A stretch of DNA of 23,167 nucleotides. It comes from Betaproteobacteria bacterium (GTDB lineage: Bacteria > Pseudomonadota > Gammaproteobacteria > Burkholderiales > Ferrovaceae). The stretch is taken from assembly GCA_028870615.1 (NCBI GenBank), contig JAGWPH010000282.1, positions 1-23,167 of the forward strand. Direction: 5' to 3'. Within the stretch, counting starts at the first letter, position 1; each line of letters opens with the position of its first letter. A program made the translations under genes and the position numbers. The notes under the pieces were generated by a model that was not told the origin of the DNA, did not search any database, and was given only the letters and a program-made list of their open reading frames with translations. Shown piece after piece: positions 6,850-16,582 of the stretch.

Positions 6850-9107
6850 TTGCTCAAGAACTGGAAGTCAGCTTGCACATGGCATTTGTTGATGCCCGGC
6901 AGAAGCGCCACGAATTCATCACTGTGGAGCATTTGTTGCTGGCGTTGATGGACAATCCATCGGCGGTCGATGTTTTGCGTGCCTGTGGTGCGGATATCGA
7001 GGCTTTGCGCAAGGAGCTGTCCGAGTTTGTGCGGGAACATACGCCCATGGTTCCCGGCGATGGCGATGTGGACACCCAGCCGACATTGGGGTTTCAGCGC
7101 GTTATTCAGCGGGCCATTCTGCACGTGCAGTCTTCGGGCAAGAAGGAAGTGACAGGCGCGAATGTGCTGGTAGCCATTTTTGGCGAGAAAGACTCCCATG
7201 CTGTGTATTTTCTTAATCAGCAGGGCATCGGTCGTCTCGACATGGTCAATTATATCGCCCATGGCATTACCAAGGTGCCTCAGGGTAGCCCGCGTGAAGA
7301 GGGAGGCCAGCAGGATAACGAAACTGACAACCAGAGCGGGGGCGCACTGCAAAACTTTACCCTCAACCTGAATTCGCAGGTCATTGCTGGCAAGATTGAC
7401 CCCCTTATCGGGCGCGATCGCGAAGTAGAGCGTGTCATCCAGACGCTTTGCCGGCGCCGTAAAAACAACCCGTTGCTGGTGGGTGAAGCCGGGGTCGGCA
7501 AAACGGCCATTGCAGAGGGTCTGGCTTGCCGAATCGTGGCGGGGAACATACCGGAAATTCTGGCGCACGCCACGGTGTATTCCCTCGATATGGGCGCGCT
7601 TCTGGCGGGCACCAAGTATCGCGGTGATTTCGAACAGCGCCTCAAGGCAGTCCTGAAGCAACTGCTCGAAGATCCGAGCAGCATCCTTTTTATCGATGAG
7701 ATCCACACGCTGATCGGCGCTGGTGCGGCTTCCGGAGGTACACTGGACGCATCCAACCTGCTCAAGCCGGCACTTTCCAAAGGTACGCTGCGCTGCATCG
7801 GGGCCACAACCTACACCGAATTTCGCGGTATTTTCGAGAAAGACCATGCTCTCTCGCGCCGCTTCCAGAAGATTGACGTAGTGGAACCCACTATCGACGA
7901 AACAGTGCAGATTTTGCGTGGATTGAAGTCGCGTTTTGAAAGCCACCACGGTGTGCGCTATAGCGAAACTGCCTTGACCAGTGCCGCGGAGCTGTCGGCC
8001 CGTTTCATCAACGATCGCCATCTGCCGGACAAGGCCATTGATGTCATCGACGAGGCGGGCGCGGCACAGCGCATTCTGCCTAAGTCGCGCCAGCGCAAAG
8101 TCATAGGCAAAGTAGATATCGAAGATATCGTGGCCAAGATCGCGCGCATTCCAGCGCGAAGCGTGTCCAATAACGATCGCAATGCGCTTAAGACCCTTGA
8201 TCGTGACCTGAAAGCCGTCGTATTTGGCCAGGACAAGGCCATTGATGCTCTGGCTGCCGCCATCAAGATGGCGCGTAGCGGATTGGGTAACCCGCAAAAA
8301 CCCATCGGCTCATTTTTATTTTCCGGACCCACCGGGGTAGGCAAGACCGAAGTGGCAAGGCAACTGGCGTACACACTGGGTGTTGAACTCATTCGTTTTG
8401 ACATGTCCGAGTACATGGAACCCCATGCGGTGTCGCGTTTGATCGGGGCACCTCCGGGTTATGTCGGTTTCGATCAGGGGGGATTGTTGACTGAGGCCAT
8501 CACCAAGCAGCCTTACTCGGTGCTGTTGCTGGACGAAATCGAGAAGGCCCATCCAGACATTTTCAATATCATGCTGCAGGTCATGGACCACGGCACGCTG
8601 ACTGATAACAACGGTCGGAAGGCGGACTTTCGCAATACGGTCATTATCATGACCACCAACGCGGGTGCCGAGTCTTTGGCCAAAACGGGTATCGGTTTCT
8701 TGCCGGGTGAACGCAAGGGCGATGAACTGGTGGATATCAAACGAATGTTTACGCCGGAATTCCGCAATCGTCTGGATGCCATCATCTCGTTCGCAACTCT
8801 GGATCAGAGCGTCATTCTGCGTGTTGTGGATAAATTCCTGATGCAACTGGAATCGCAGTTGCACGAAAAACGCGTCGAGGCCACATTCACAGACGCATTG
8901 CGCAGCTATCTTGCGCGAGAGGGATTCGATCCGCTCATGGGCGCTCGTCCCATGGCGCGCCTGATCCAGGACACCATTCGGCGTGCGTTGGCCGATGAGC
9001 TTCTGTTCGGCCGTCTGGCCTCAGGGGGGAAAGTGACTGTGGACGTGAGTGCTGACAAGATCATTTTGCTCAATTTCGACGAAGCTAAAGCCGAGGCGCT
9101 GCACTGA
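6846..9107 (+). CDS. clpA: ATP-dependent Clp protease ATP-binding subunit ClpA
   Basis: ClpA is the hexameric AAA+ unfoldase that threads substrates into ClpP. The 753-residue protein has an N-domain that docks ClpS ([27 protein letters not shown]), a first AAA module with Walker A GEAGVGKT at 213-220 and Walker B ILFIDEIH, and a second module with GPTGVGKT at 494-501 and [12 protein letters not shown]. The ClpP-binding loop IGF is at residues 616-618, matching the IGL/IGF position of the family. The start at 6846 overlaps the clpS stop by 4 nt and has GGAGG 10 nt upstream; the frame extends back to 6822, but those residues precede the conserved N-terminus. It converges on thyA with a 14-bp gap. 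clpP is not in the window. Confidence 0.97.
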   Translation: MIAQELEVSLHMAFVDARQKRHEFITVEHLLLALMDNPSAVDVLRACGADIEALRKELSEFVREHTPMVPGDGDVDTQPTLGFQRVIQRAILHVQSSGKKEVTGANVLVAIFGEKDSHAVYFLNQQGIGRLDMVNYIAHGITKVPQGSPREEGGQQDNETDNQSGGALQNFTLNLNSQVIAGKIDPLIGRDREVERVIQTLCRRRKNNPLLVGEAGVGKTAIAEGLACRIVAGNIPEILAHATVYSLDMGALLAGTKYRGDFEQRLKAVLKQLLEDPSSILFIDEIHTLIGAGAASGGTLDASNLLKPALSKGTLRCIGATTYTEFRGIFEKDHALSRRFQKIDVVEPTIDETVQILRGLKSRFESHHGVRYSETALTSAAELSARFINDRHLPDKAIDVIDEAGAAQRILPKSRQRKVIGKVDIEDIVAKIARIPARSVSNNDRNALKTLDRDLKAVVFGQDKAIDALAAAIKMARSGLGNPQKPIGSFLFSGPTGVGKTEVARQLAYTLGVELIRFDMSEYMEPHAVSRLIGAPPGYVGFDQGGLLTEAITKQPYSVLLLDEIEKAHPDIFNIMLQVMDHGTLTDNNGRKADFRNTVIIMTTNAGAESLAKTGIGFLPGERKGDELVDIKRMFTPEFRNRLDAIISFATLDQSVILRVVDKFLMQLESQLHEKRVEATFTDALRSYLAREGFDPLMGARPMARLIQDTIRRALADELLFGRLASGGKVTVDVSADKIILLNFDEAKAEALH

Positions 9108-9121
9108 TTACCATCGGATAG

Positions 9122-9916
9122 TTAAACTGCCACGCGCATTGGAATATGCGGATGGGCCCGGTAATCTTCGACGCTTATGTCTTCGAAGCGATAATCGAGC
9201 AGGGATTCCGGCTTGCGCAGGATAACCAGTCTGGGCAGGGGTAGCGGGGCGCGCGTCAGTTGTTGGCGCAGTCCGTCCAGGTGATTGAGGTAGATGTGGC
9301 AGTCACCCCCAGTCCAGACAAAATCTCCCACTTCAAGATCACACTGCTGGGCAACCAGATGCGTTAGCAGGGCATAGGACGCGATGTTGAACGGGACCCC
9401 GAGTCCTGCGTCACAGGAACGCTGATAGAGCTGACAGGACAGGCGGCCATCGGCCACGTAGAATTGAAACAGCAAATGGCAGGGGGGCAACGCCATCCGG
9501 TCCACTTCCCCGACATTCCAGGCGGATACAATCAGGCGCCGCGAATCGGGATGAGTCCGAATCTGTTGCAGTACCTGGGTTATCTGGTCGATGACACGCC
9601 CATCGGTGGCTTCCCAGCGGCGCCATTGCTTGCCGTAGACCGGACCAAGTTCACCCTGGGCGTCCGCCCATTCATTCCAAATAGTGACGCCATTGCGCTT
9701 GAGGTAATCAATGTTGGTGTCGCCTGACAGAAACCAGATCAATTCATGAATGATGGAGTGCAGGTGCAATTTTTTGGTCGTGACGAGTGGAAACCCCGCG
9801 CGTAGGTCAAAGCGCATCTGGTATCCAAACACACTAAGGGTTCCTACGCCGGTCCGATCGGTTTTGGTGACTCCGCGATCAAGGATGTCGCTGATAAACT
9901 GGAGGTACTGTTGCAT
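9122..9916 (-). CDS. thyA: Thymidylate synthase
   Basis: ThyA methylates dUMP to dTMP using methylene-tetrahydrofolate. The 264-residue product, taken from the ATG at 9916, has exactly the E. coli length and register. The catalytic cysteine is Cys146 in [24 protein letters not shown] with the phosphate-binding Arg21, [23 protein letters not shown] and [15 protein letters not shown] are family hallmarks. The open frame runs 19 codons further, to 9973, but would then overlap the divergent peptidase gene and add residues the family lacks. No ribosome binding site precedes 9916; an extended -10-like element lies 6 nt before the ATG, so the mRNA may be leaderless. The 3' end converges on clpA with no room for a terminator. 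Confidence 0.96.
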   Translation of the reverse strand: MQQYLQFISDILDRGVTKTDRTGVGTLSVFGYQMRFDLRAGFPLVTTKKLHLHSIIHELIWFLSGDTNIDYLKRNGVTIWNEWADAQGELGPVYGKQWRRWEATDGRVIDQITQVLQQIRTHPDSRRLIVSAWNVGEVDRMALPPCHLLFQFYVADGRLSCQLYQRSCDAGLGVPFNIASYALLTHLVAQQCDLEVGDFVWTGGDCHIYLNHLDGLRQQLTRAPLPLPRLVILRKPESLLDYRFEDISVEDYRAHPHIPMRVAV

Positions 9917-9922
9917 GGGAGC

Positions 9923-9931
9923 ATGATACCA
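9923..9931 (-). promoter_or_regulatory. Extended -10 element just upstream of thyA
   Basis: On the minus strand TGG-TATCAT (9931-9923) is a TGn-extended -10 with five of six matches. It is followed by only 6 nt before the thyA ATG, so initiation would fall at or next to the start codon. No good -35 is found at 16-18 nt. Confidence 0.4.
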
Positions 9932-9953
9932 TCGCCTCGTTACAACATCGCCT

Positions 9954-11477
9954 ATGGCCTCGATGGCAACCATTCGACATCACATTACCGTTGTGAACCC
10001 CAAGCAGCAGCAACTGGCCCGGCTCAAGTCGCTTTCAGGCCCTGTGTCCGGTTGGCGCCATCAGGGTATTCGCCATGGGCTCATCGTTCTGACCGAGCAA
10101 CCCAAGATGGGTCAGGACGTTCCGGGCCTGGAGGTGATGCTGGCGATCATGAAGCGGCGCGGGGAAGCTCTGGACTCGTTGCAGCACACACCGGTCATTG
10201 GTTCGCTGCCCGAAGATCTGTTGTTGTCCTGGATTTGGCTGAATCCTGCGCGCTCATGCTTTGAGCAACAGTCTGCCCTGTGCAAGGCACTCAAACCCCT
10301 GCTCGAGGAGCGACCCGAGGCCCTGGCGCTCGTGCTAACGGGCCAGCAGGCAAACCGGGCTGACGTGGCGGGACAAGCCCTGCATGTGGTTTGGCTCAAC
10401 GGGGTTGCATTGCCAACGTGGAAAAAAATCGTCAAGCCCGGACTTCAAACCCTGTTTTTGCAAGGCGCTGCCCTTGGGGATACCCGTTTTGAAGCAGCCC
10501 GCGCGGTTGCTGAGGCCAATACGCTGGCACGCACCCTGACGTTGTTGCCTCCCAACGAATTGACGCCGGGTCGGTATCGGCAACAAATTCGTGCCCTGGC
10601 ACGCAGTCGGAATTGGCGGCTTGCGGAATATTCGATTGCGCGTCTTAAATCCATGGGGGCCAACGCGTTTGTTGCCGTGGCCCAAGGTAGTGCCCCGGCG
10701 GATGGCGCGATCGTGCATTTGCAGTATCGGGGGCCGGGTGCTCGCAAACAGGTGGCCTTGGTAGGGAAAGGCATTTGTTTTGACACCGGCGGACATAATC
10801 TCAAGCCTGCCAAGTATATGTACGGCATGCATGAAGACATGAACGGTTCTGCAGTGGCGCTGGGTATCCTGTCGGCGATAAGCCGCCTGCGCCTACCGCT
10901 CGTGGTGGATTGTTGGGTGGCCCTGGCCCAGAACCACATCAGCCCTCGGGCCTACAAACAGAACGATGTGGTGACGGCGCTCAACGGAACAACCATCGAA
11001 ATTGTCCATACCGATGCCGAAGGCCGCATGGTTTTGGCCGACACCCTGACGCTGGCTGCACGACGGCATCCTGATCTGATGCTGGATTTCGCCACCCTTA
11101 CCGGAAGTATGCATACCGCTTTGGGAAGCCGTTTCAGCGGTATTTTTGCCAGCGATGCGCGCCTCGCGCAACTGGCTGTGGCGGTGGGCGATGCCGTGGG
11201 TGAGAGGGTGGTGGTTTTCCCGTCCGCTACCGACTACGACGTCTCGCTCGACAGCAAAGTGGCTGACATCAAGCAATGCACCATGGATGGGGCAGCCGAT
11301 CACATTCTGGCAGCGCGCTTCCTGTCCCGCTTTACGGCAGATCGCCCCTGGGTGCACATGGACTTGTCAGCTTCTCGTCATGAAGGCGGGCTCGGGGCCG
11401 TCGGGTCGGATATCACCGGGTTTGGCGTGAACTGGGGTGTGCACTTTCTGGACAGTTGGCTGGTAAATAAGCTATAA
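9954..11477 (+). CDS. M17-family leucyl aminopeptidase
   Basis: This is a two-metal aminopeptidase of the leucyl aminopeptidase (M17) family, cytoplasmic and releasing N-terminal residues during peptide turnover. The C-terminal catalytic domain keeps every ligand in canonical spacing: Lys272 and Asp277 ([11 protein letters not shown]), Asp295 (MHEDMNGS), Asp354 and Glu356 (HTDAEGRM), and the catalytic Lys284 and Arg358. The family signature normally reads NTDAEGRL; here the first and last positions are His and Met, which suggests a subfamily distinct from classical PepA. The N-terminal 190 residues are divergent. Length is 507 residues. Two in-frame ATGs (9954, 9963) are possible and neither has a ribosome binding site. 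It is divergent from thyA with only 37 bp between starts. Confidence 0.92.
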   Translation: MASMATIRHHITVVNPKQQQLARLKSLSGPVSGWRHQGIRHGLIVLTEQPKMGQDVPGLEVMLAIMKRRGEALDSLQHTPVIGSLPEDLLLSWIWLNPARSCFEQQSALCKALKPLLEERPEALALVLTGQQANRADVAGQALHVVWLNGVALPTWKKIVKPGLQTLFLQGAALGDTRFEAARAVAEANTLARTLTLLPPNELTPGRYRQQIRALARSRNWRLAEYSIARLKSMGANAFVAVAQGSAPADGAIVHLQYRGPGARKQVALVGKGICFDTGGHNLKPAKYMYGMHEDMNGSAVALGILSAISRLRLPLVVDCWVALAQNHISPRAYKQNDVVTALNGTTIEIVHTDAEGRMVLADTLTLAARRHPDLMLDFATLTGSMHTALGSRFSGIFASDARLAQLAVAVGDAVGERVVVFPSATDYDVSLDSKVADIKQCTMDGAADHILAARFLSRFTADRPWVHMDLSASRHEGGLGAVGSDITGFGVNWGVHFLDSWLVNKL

Positions 11478-11478
11478 T
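11449..11478 (+). promoter_or_regulatory. Promoter of the rimP-nusA-infB operon
   Basis: TGGACA (11449-11454), 18 nt, then a perfect TATAAT (11473-11478). The -10 overlaps the stop codon of the preceding aminopeptidase gene. Transcription would start near 11485. This is the best promoter match in the window. Confidence 0.72.
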
Positions 11479-11507
11479 CCGACGATTGCTGGAAGAGCTG
11501 TTGAAAC

Positions 11508-11537
11508 AAAAGTGGGCCTTGAGCCCATTTTTTATTT
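11508..11537 (+). terminator. Intrinsic terminator in the rimP leader (attenuator candidate)
   Basis: AAAAGTGGGC (11508-11517) pairs with GCCCATTTTT (11523-11532) around CTTGA; the inner TGGGC/GCCCA is perfect and one G-U pair occurs in the outer stem. A U-rich run continues to 11537. It lies after the aminopeptidase stop, which it may terminate, but also about 25 nt downstream of the predicted start from the TATAAT promoter. Operon transcripts from that promoter must therefore pass it. Confidence 0.82.
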
Positions 11538-11567
11538 GCTGATGGGTATCAGTGGGAGTAAGTCCGG

Positions 11568-11993
11568 ATGGAGGCTTCGGGCCTGATTGAAAAAACCGTG
11601 ACTGGCTTGGGCTACGAATTCGTGGACTTCGAGCGTGCTGGACGGGGTTTGCTGCGCGTATTCATCGATAAACCGGAGGGTATCGGAGTCGAAGATTGCG
11701 CTACGGTCAGTAACCAGCTCACGCGGCTGTTTGCCGTGGAGAATATTGACTATGACCGGCTGGAAGTGTCGTCGCCTGGGCTGGATCGGCCGCTTAAGCG
11801 GGCTGCTGATTTTGCCCGGTTTGCCGGGCGCGAGATCAAATTGCGTTTGCAGCAACCGCGAGCGGGGCAACGCAATTTTGTCGGGCGCATTGTCTCGGCT
11901 TCGGACACCGCACTGATATTGGATGTAGATGGCGTTGCCATTGAATTGGAGGTGGCCGGTATTGACCGGGCCAACCTCGTTCCCGAGATTTGA
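11568..11993 (+). CDS. rimP: Ribosome maturation factor RimP
   Basis: RimP assists late assembly of the 30S ribosomal subunit. The 141-residue protein has the N-terminal alpha/beta domain ([24 protein letters not shown]), the signature [24 protein letters not shown] around residues 60-90, and a C-terminal SH3/Sm-like barrel ending in VEIEL-type strands. GGGAG lies 9 nt before the ATG. It is the first gene of the operon and is followed 11 bp later by nusA. In E. coli a tRNA-fMet gene precedes rimP; none is present here, where the leader holds a terminator hairpin instead. Confidence 0.95.
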   Translation: MEASGLIEKTVTGLGYEFVDFERAGRGLLRVFIDKPEGIGVEDCATVSNQLTRLFAVENIDYDRLEVSSPGLDRPLKRAADFARFAGREIKLRLQQPRAGQRNFVGRIVSASDTALILDVDGVAIELEVAGIDRANLVPEI

Positions 11994-12004
11994 CTGGAGG
12001 TTTT

Positions 12005-13480
12005 ATGAGCAAGGAAGTGCTGATGCTGGTGGATGCCCTGGCCCGTGAGAAGAATGTCGACCCCGACATCGTCTTCATCGCGTTGGAGATGGCATTGGCC
12101 TCGGCAACCCGAAAAAAACACGGTGAAGAAGATATCGATGTGCGCGTCGAGATCGATCGCGAAACCGGTGATTTCAAATCCTTTCGGACGTGGCGTGTTG
12201 TCAACGATTCTGACTGGCTGTCAGAATTTCAGGAACTCCCCCTGTTCCAGGCGGTGCAGCGCAAACCAGATGCACAACCCGGCGATATCATCGAAGAGCC
12301 GCTCGAGCCCATCGACTTTGGGCGGATCGGGGCGCAGGCTGCCAAACAGGTGATTTTCCAGAAAATTCGCGATGCTGAACGCGAGCAGATTCTCAATGAT
12401 TTTCTGGAACGTGAAGAAAGCCTGGTCACCGGGACAGTCAAGCGCCTGGACCGTGGAAACGCCATCATTGAATCAGGACGCATCGAAGCGCTGTTGCCGC
12501 GCGACCAGATGATCCAGAGAGAAAACCTGCGCATTGGTGATCGGGTCCGCGGATATCTGTCCCGGGTGGAGCGGGGCGGACGGGGCCCGCAACTCATTTT
12601 GTCGCGCCTGGCGCCTGAATTCATCATCAAACTTTTCGAACTGGAAGTTCCGGAAATCGAGGAAGGGCTGCTGGAAATCAAATCAGCCGCTCGTGACCCC
12701 GGCATTCGTGCCAAGATTGCCGTTAAATCCAATGATCGTCGTCTCGACCCCATCGGCACCTGCGTGGGAATGCGTGGCTCACGTGTGCAAGCAGTTACGG
12801 CAGAGCTGGGAGGCGAAAGGGTGGATATCATTCTTTGGTCGGAAGACCCTGCTCAGTTCGTCATCAATGCCTTGGCTCCCGCCGAGGTCAACTCCATTCG
12901 GGTGGATGAAGATAGCCATAGCATGGATGTGGTGGTCGATGAGGAGCAACTGGCCCAGGCCATCGGGCGTAGCGGTCAGAATGTGCGTCTTGCCTCCGAA
13001 CTGACGGGCTGGACCCTCAACATCATGACCGAGGATCAGGCACACGAAAAAGATGCTGCGGAATCTTCAAAAATTCGTGACCTGTTTGTCAAGCGTCTTG
13101 ATGTGGATGAAGAGGTTGCAGATATCCTGATCCAGGAGGGATTCAGCTCGCTGGAAGAAGTGGCCTATGTTCCTATCAATGAAATGCTTGCCATCGAAGC
13201 TTTCGACGAAGATACCGTCAATGAGTTACGTAGCCGTGCGCGCAATGCGTTGCTTACTGAAGCGATCGCTTCGGAAGAGCAGGTTGAACATGCCGCTGAA
13301 GATTTGCAAAGCATGGCGGGAATGGACCCGGATACAGCAATCCTCTTTGCTTCCAAGGGGATTAAGACGATCCAGGATCTGGCGGATCTGGCAGTGGACG
13401 AATTGTCAGAGTTGACGGAAATCGACGCAGAACGCGCCAAGGAACTCATCATGACGGCTCGTGCGCCGATGTTTGAGTGA
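12005..13480 (+). CDS. nusA: Transcription termination/antitermination factor NusA
   Basis: NusA binds RNA polymerase and nascent RNA and modulates pausing, intrinsic termination and rRNA antitermination. The 491-residue protein shows the proteobacterial domain order: the polymerase-binding N-domain (1-~125), an S1 domain ([28 protein letters not shown], ~135-200), KH1 with [17 protein letters not shown]2 with [17 protein letters not shown], and two C-terminal acidic repeats (from about residues 355 and 430) like those that contact the alpha subunit in E. coli. The ATG at 12005 has TGGAGG 4 nt upstream; the open frame extends back to a TTG at 11990, before this site. Because NusA acts on hairpins, the terminator in the operon leader may give autoregulation; that is inference. 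Confidence 0.97.
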   Translation: MSKEVLMLVDALAREKNVDPDIVFIALEMALASATRKKHGEEDIDVRVEIDRETGDFKSFRTWRVVNDSDWLSEFQELPLFQAVQRKPDAQPGDIIEEPLEPIDFGRIGAQAAKQVIFQKIRDAEREQILNDFLEREESLVTGTVKRLDRGNAIIESGRIEALLPRDQMIQRENLRIGDRVRGYLSRVERGGRGPQLILSRLAPEFIIKLFELEVPEIEEGLLEIKSAARDPGIRAKIAVKSNDRRLDPIGTCVGMRGSRVQAVTAELGGERVDIILWSEDPAQFVINALAPAEVNSIRVDEDSHSMDVVVDEEQLAQAIGRSGQNVRLASELTGWTLNIMTEDQAHEKDAAESSKIRDLFVKRLDVDEEVADILIQEGFSSLEEVAYVPINEMLAIEAFDEDTVNELRSRARNALLTEAIASEEQVEHAAEDLQSMAGMDPDTAILFASKGIKTIQDLADLAVDELSELTEIDAERAKELIMTARAPMFE

Positions 13481-13498
13481 GGGTATCGGAGAATTTGA

Positions 13499-16198
13499 AT
13501 GGCAAAAGCAACGGTGGCTGATCTTGCAGTTGAATTGAAAGTCACCCCGGAAACGCTGTTGGTGCAATTGAAGGCGGCAGGGGTAAAAAAGTCGACTGCG
13601 GCGGATAGCATCAGCGAAAAGGACAAGACACAACTGCTCGATCATTTGCGCGAGCAGCACGGACGCTCTCAACCCAAAACCCGCATCACGTTGACGCGCA
13701 AGCAGACCAGCGAAATCAAGAAGGCAGACAGCGCCACGGGCAGGGCACGCACCATCCAGGTGGAAGTTCGAAAAAAACGTGTCCTGGTAAAACGTGACAG
13801 CACTGATGCCCTGGGCCCTTCTGATGAAGAGGCAAAGGAAGGTCCGGTTGCGTTGACACCCGAGTCCGAACCCCAGGTCCGGATCGAACCTGTGAAAACG
13901 GCAGAGGAAGTTGCAGCGCCTGAATCCAAAACAAACCAGGCGACGGCCGCTCCGGAAGTCGCCGCAACCCCTGGTGTCGCAGGAATTCCTGCCAGTCCCA
14001 TTGGCGAGGCGCAGCGCGCTTTGCGTAGTCAGGAGGCTCATCGTCAAGCTGAATTGAAAGCACGCCAGACCGCGGATGTCGTGGACAAGCAGGCCCGCAC
14101 GCGGGCCAAAAAAGAGGCCGAGGAAAAGGCTCTGTCCGAGGCTCAGGCCGCGGCAGCACGTGCCCAGGCGGAAAAGACTGCTGCAGTCAAACCAGATGAA
14201 AAGACGGGAACGTTGCATCGTCCTGCCGCCAAGGCGGCTGAAAAGGCTTCCCCCAAGAAAAGCGGTAAGAAAGCCGAGAAACCCACAACCTGGATGGATG
14301 ACGGCAACAAACGGCGTAGCTTGAAAACCAGGGGGGATGTTGGAAGTAGCACCGCTTGGCGCGACCCCAAGGCACGCCATGCCAAGAGCCATAAATCCGA
14401 TGATGGGTTACATGCTTTTTTGGCGCCAACAGAACCTATCGTGCATGAAGTTCTGGTGCCCGAGACCATTGTTGTCGCTGCGTTGGCCCAGAAAATGGCC
14501 GTCAAGGCCGCAGAAGTCATCAAGACCCTGATGAAGATGGGCATGATGGTCACGATCAATCAGGTTCTTGACCAGGAAACCGCCATGATCGTGGTGGAGG
14601 AACTGGGGCACGTGGCGAAGCCCGCCAAGCTCGACGACCCTGAGGCCTTGCTGGCCGAAACAGGGGGAGAGCATGAAGATGCCGTTTTTGAGCCTCGTGC
14701 ACCGGTGGTGACTGTCATGGGCCATGTGGACCATGGCAAGACCTCATTGCTCGACTACATTCGTCGTACCCGGGTTGCGAGTGGCGAGGCGGGTGGCATT
14801 ACACAACACATCGGGGCCTATCACGTCGAAACGGCACGTGGCATGGTGACCTTTCTGGATACCCCGGGCCATGAAGCCTTTACTGCCATGCGCGCACGCG
14901 GGGCCAAAGTCACGGATATCGTGATTCTTGTCGTAGCCGCCGATGACGGTGTCATGCCACAAACCATTGAAGCCATTCACCACACCAAAGCAGCTCACGT
15001 TCCCGTGGTGGTGGCCGTAAACAAAATGGATAAACCGGAAGCCAACTTCGAGCGCATCAAGAGCGAACTTGTTTTGCAAGGGGTGCTTCCTGAAGAGTAT
15101 GGTGGCGATGCCCAGTTCGTCCAGGTTTCGGCCAAAACAGGGCAAGGCATCGATAGGCTGCTGGAGTCTGTTCTACTGCAAGCCGAGGTACTGGAGCTTA
15201 AGGCGCCAAGGAATACGCCGGCCAAGGGAATTGTCATTGAAGCGCGCCTGGACAAGGGGCGCGGCCCAGTTGCCACGATACTGGTGCAATCAGGCACCCT
15301 ACGGCGAGGCGACATGGTCCTTGCAGGAGCCTCTTATGGCCGGGTACGCGCGATGCTGGATGAAGCGGGCCACCCCGTGGAGCAGGCAGGCCCATCCATA
15401 CCGGTGGAAATCCAGGGACTGACCGAGGTTCCCGTTGCCGGTGAGGATGTGATGGTGCTCAATGATGATCGCAAGGCCCGTGAAATCGCGCTGTTCCGTC
15501 AGGGCAAATTTCGCGACGTCAAGCTAGCCAAACAGCAGGCAGCAAAACTGGAAAATATGTTTGACCAAATGGCTGAAGGTGGAGTTAAGGTTCTCTCACT
15601 CATCATTAAAGCTGACGTACAGGGTTCCTATGAGGCCTTGACCCAATCCCTGCAAAAACTTTCCACGGATGAAGTGCGGGTCAACATCGTGCATGCCGCC
15701 GTTGGTGGCATCACCGAGTCGGATGTCAACCTGGCCCTTGCATCCAAGGCAGTCATCATTGGGTTTAATACGCGTGCCGATGCAACGGCACGCAAGTTGA
15801 TTAACAGTAGCGGTGTAGACGTGCGCTACTACGACATCATCTATAACGCGGTGGATGAAGTGAAGGCTGCGTTGTCCGGAATGCTTTCGCCCGATCGCAA
15901 GGAAAGCATTACGGGGTTGGTTGAAATTCGCGAAGTCTTCCGCATTTCCAAGGTGGGCGCAGTGGCCGGTTGCTATGTATTGGAAGGTAACATCAAGCGT
16001 GGTGCCGGAGTACGGCTGCTGCGCGACGATGTGGTGATCCATACCGGCGAGCTCGATTCCCTGAAGCGATTCAAGGATGATGTCCGCGAAGTTAAGGCGG
16101 GATTTGAATGCGGCTTGTCTCTCAAGAACTATAACGATATTCAGGTGGGTGACAAGCTGGAAACATTCGAAGTGGTTGAAGTGGCCAGGACGCTTTAG
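13499..16198 (+). CDS. infB: Translation initiation factor IF-2
   Basis: IF-2 is the GTPase that recruits fMet-tRNA to the 30S subunit and promotes subunit joining. The 899-residue protein starts with an IF2N domain (1-50) and continues with a long Ala/Lys/Glu-rich linker that includes a coiled-coil-like charged stretch (~180-240). A second IF2N-like domain (~318-372) follows. The G domain has GHVDHGKTS at 408-416 (G1), DTPGHEAF at 454-461 (G3), NKMD at 508-511 (G4) and SAKTG (G5). The C-terminal domains end in an fMet-tRNA-binding C2 barrel ([19 protein letters not shown]). GGAG lies 9 nt before the ATG and the gap after nusA is 18 bp. Shorter isoforms from internal starts, as in E. coli, could exist but I see no decisive internal site. 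Confidence 0.97.
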   Translation: MAKATVADLAVELKVTPETLLVQLKAAGVKKSTAADSISEKDKTQLLDHLREQHGRSQPKTRITLTRKQTSEIKKADSATGRARTIQVEVRKKRVLVKRDSTDALGPSDEEAKEGPVALTPESEPQVRIEPVKTAEEVAAPESKTNQATAAPEVAATPGVAGIPASPIGEAQRALRSQEAHRQAELKARQTADVVDKQARTRAKKEAEEKALSEAQAAAARAQAEKTAAVKPDEKTGTLHRPAAKAAEKASPKKSGKKAEKPTTWMDDGNKRRSLKTRGDVGSSTAWRDPKARHAKSHKSDDGLHAFLAPTEPIVHEVLVPETIVVAALAQKMAVKAAEVIKTLMKMGMMVTINQVLDQETAMIVVEELGHVAKPAKLDDPEALLAETGGEHEDAVFEPRAPVVTVMGHVDHGKTSLLDYIRRTRVASGEAGGITQHIGAYHVETARGMVTFLDTPGHEAFTAMRARGAKVTDIVILVVAADDGVMPQTIEAIHHTKAAHVPVVVAVNKMDKPEANFERIKSELVLQGVLPEEYGGDAQFVQVSAKTGQGIDRLLESVLLQAEVLELKAPRNTPAKGIVIEARLDKGRGPVATILVQSGTLRRGDMVLAGASYGRVRAMLDEAGHPVEQAGPSIPVEIQGLTEVPVAGEDVMVLNDDRKAREIALFRQGKFRDVKLAKQQAAKLENMFDQMAEGGVKVLSLIIKADVQGSYEALTQSLQKLSTDEVRVNIVHAAVGGITESDVNLALASKAVIIGFNTRADATARKLINSSGVDVRYYDIIYNAVDEVKAALSGMLSPDRKESITGLVEIREVFRISKVGAVAGCYVLEGNIKRGAGVRLLRDDVVIHTGELDSLKRFKDDVREVKAGFECGLSLKNYNDIQVGDKLETFEVVEVARTL

Positions 16199-16201
16199 AC
16201 C

Positions 16202-16216
16202 GGAGGTATCCTCTTG
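16202..16216 (+). promoter_or_regulatory. rbfA ribosome binding site inside a small hairpin, with TTG start
   Basis: The Shine-Dalgarno sequence GGAGG (16202-16206) is partly paired: GAGG (16203-16206) with CCTC (16210-16213) across the loop TAT, with a possible extra G-U pair into the TTG start. The infB stop lies 4 nt before the hairpin, so ribosomes finishing infB would open it. This predicts translational coupling. Confidence 0.5.
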
Positions 16217-16582
16217 AACTCTTATCCGCGCAGTCGCCGTATCGGCGATCAGATCCAGAAAGACCTGTCCGACTTGATCCGGCGTGAAGTCAAAGATCCA
16301 CGGGTGGGCATGGTGACTGTCACAGCGGTCGAAGTCTCTGCTGATTATTCGCATGCCAAGGTCTATGTCAGTTCATTGCAAGGACAGCAATCGCTGCAGA
16401 GAACGCTCGAGGCCTTGCAGGAAGGCGCCGGATTTTTGCGGCGTCAGTTGGGGCGCCGCATGACCTTACGCAGCATGCCACAACTGCACTTTCTCGAAGA
16501 TCAAACCCTTGACCGTGCTGTTGCTTTATCCAGTTTGATCGATGAGGCGGTGGCTTCGGATGCACAACATAACCAATCTTGA
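16214..16582 (+). CDS. rbfA: Ribosome-binding factor A
   Basis: RbfA binds the 30S precursor near helix 1 of 16S rRNA and is needed for maturation, especially in the cold. The 122-residue protein starts NSYPRSRRIGDQIQKDLSDLIRREVKDPRVGMVTVTAVEVSADYSHAKVYVSSL, the diagnostic KH-like core, followed by GFLRRQLGRRMTLRSMPQLHFLEDQTLD. The start is TTG: no ATG or GTG occurs in frame before the conserved region, and CGGAGG lies 7 nt upstream. The gap to infB is 15 bp, and the 3' end overlaps truB under the start I chose for that gene. The operon position and sequence leave little doubt. Confidence 0.95.
   Translation: MNSYPRSRRIGDQIQKDLSDLIRREVKDPRVGMVTVTAVEVSADYSHAKVYVSSLQGQQSLQRTLEALQEGAGFLRRQLGRRMTLRSMPQLHFLEDQTLDRAVALSSLIDEAVASDAQHNQS

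Noticed and set aside
6807..8297. 496-codon open frame on the minus strand across clpS/clpA
   Set aside because: It is antisense to the clear clpA reading frame, its translation matches no family I know, and it is rich in residues expected from reverse-frame shadows of GC-rich genes.
11478..11567. Possible tRNA before rimP, as in E. coli metY
   Set aside because: The interval is too short and shows no cloverleaf or CCA end; it contains a terminator hairpin instead.
13900..14300. Repeat-like Ala/Lys/Glu coding stretch in infB
   Set aside because: This is the usual variable linker of proteobacterial IF-2, not a tandem DNA repeat.
13406..14392. 328-codon minus-strand open frame opposite infB
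   Set aside because: Shadow of the low-complexity N-terminal linker of IF-2; the Ala/Lys codons of infB give Phe/Leu/Gly-rich repeats in reverse.
15596..16354. 252-codon minus-strand open frame opposite the infB-rbfA junction
   Set aside because: It spans two well-supported genes in reverse and has no family resemblance.
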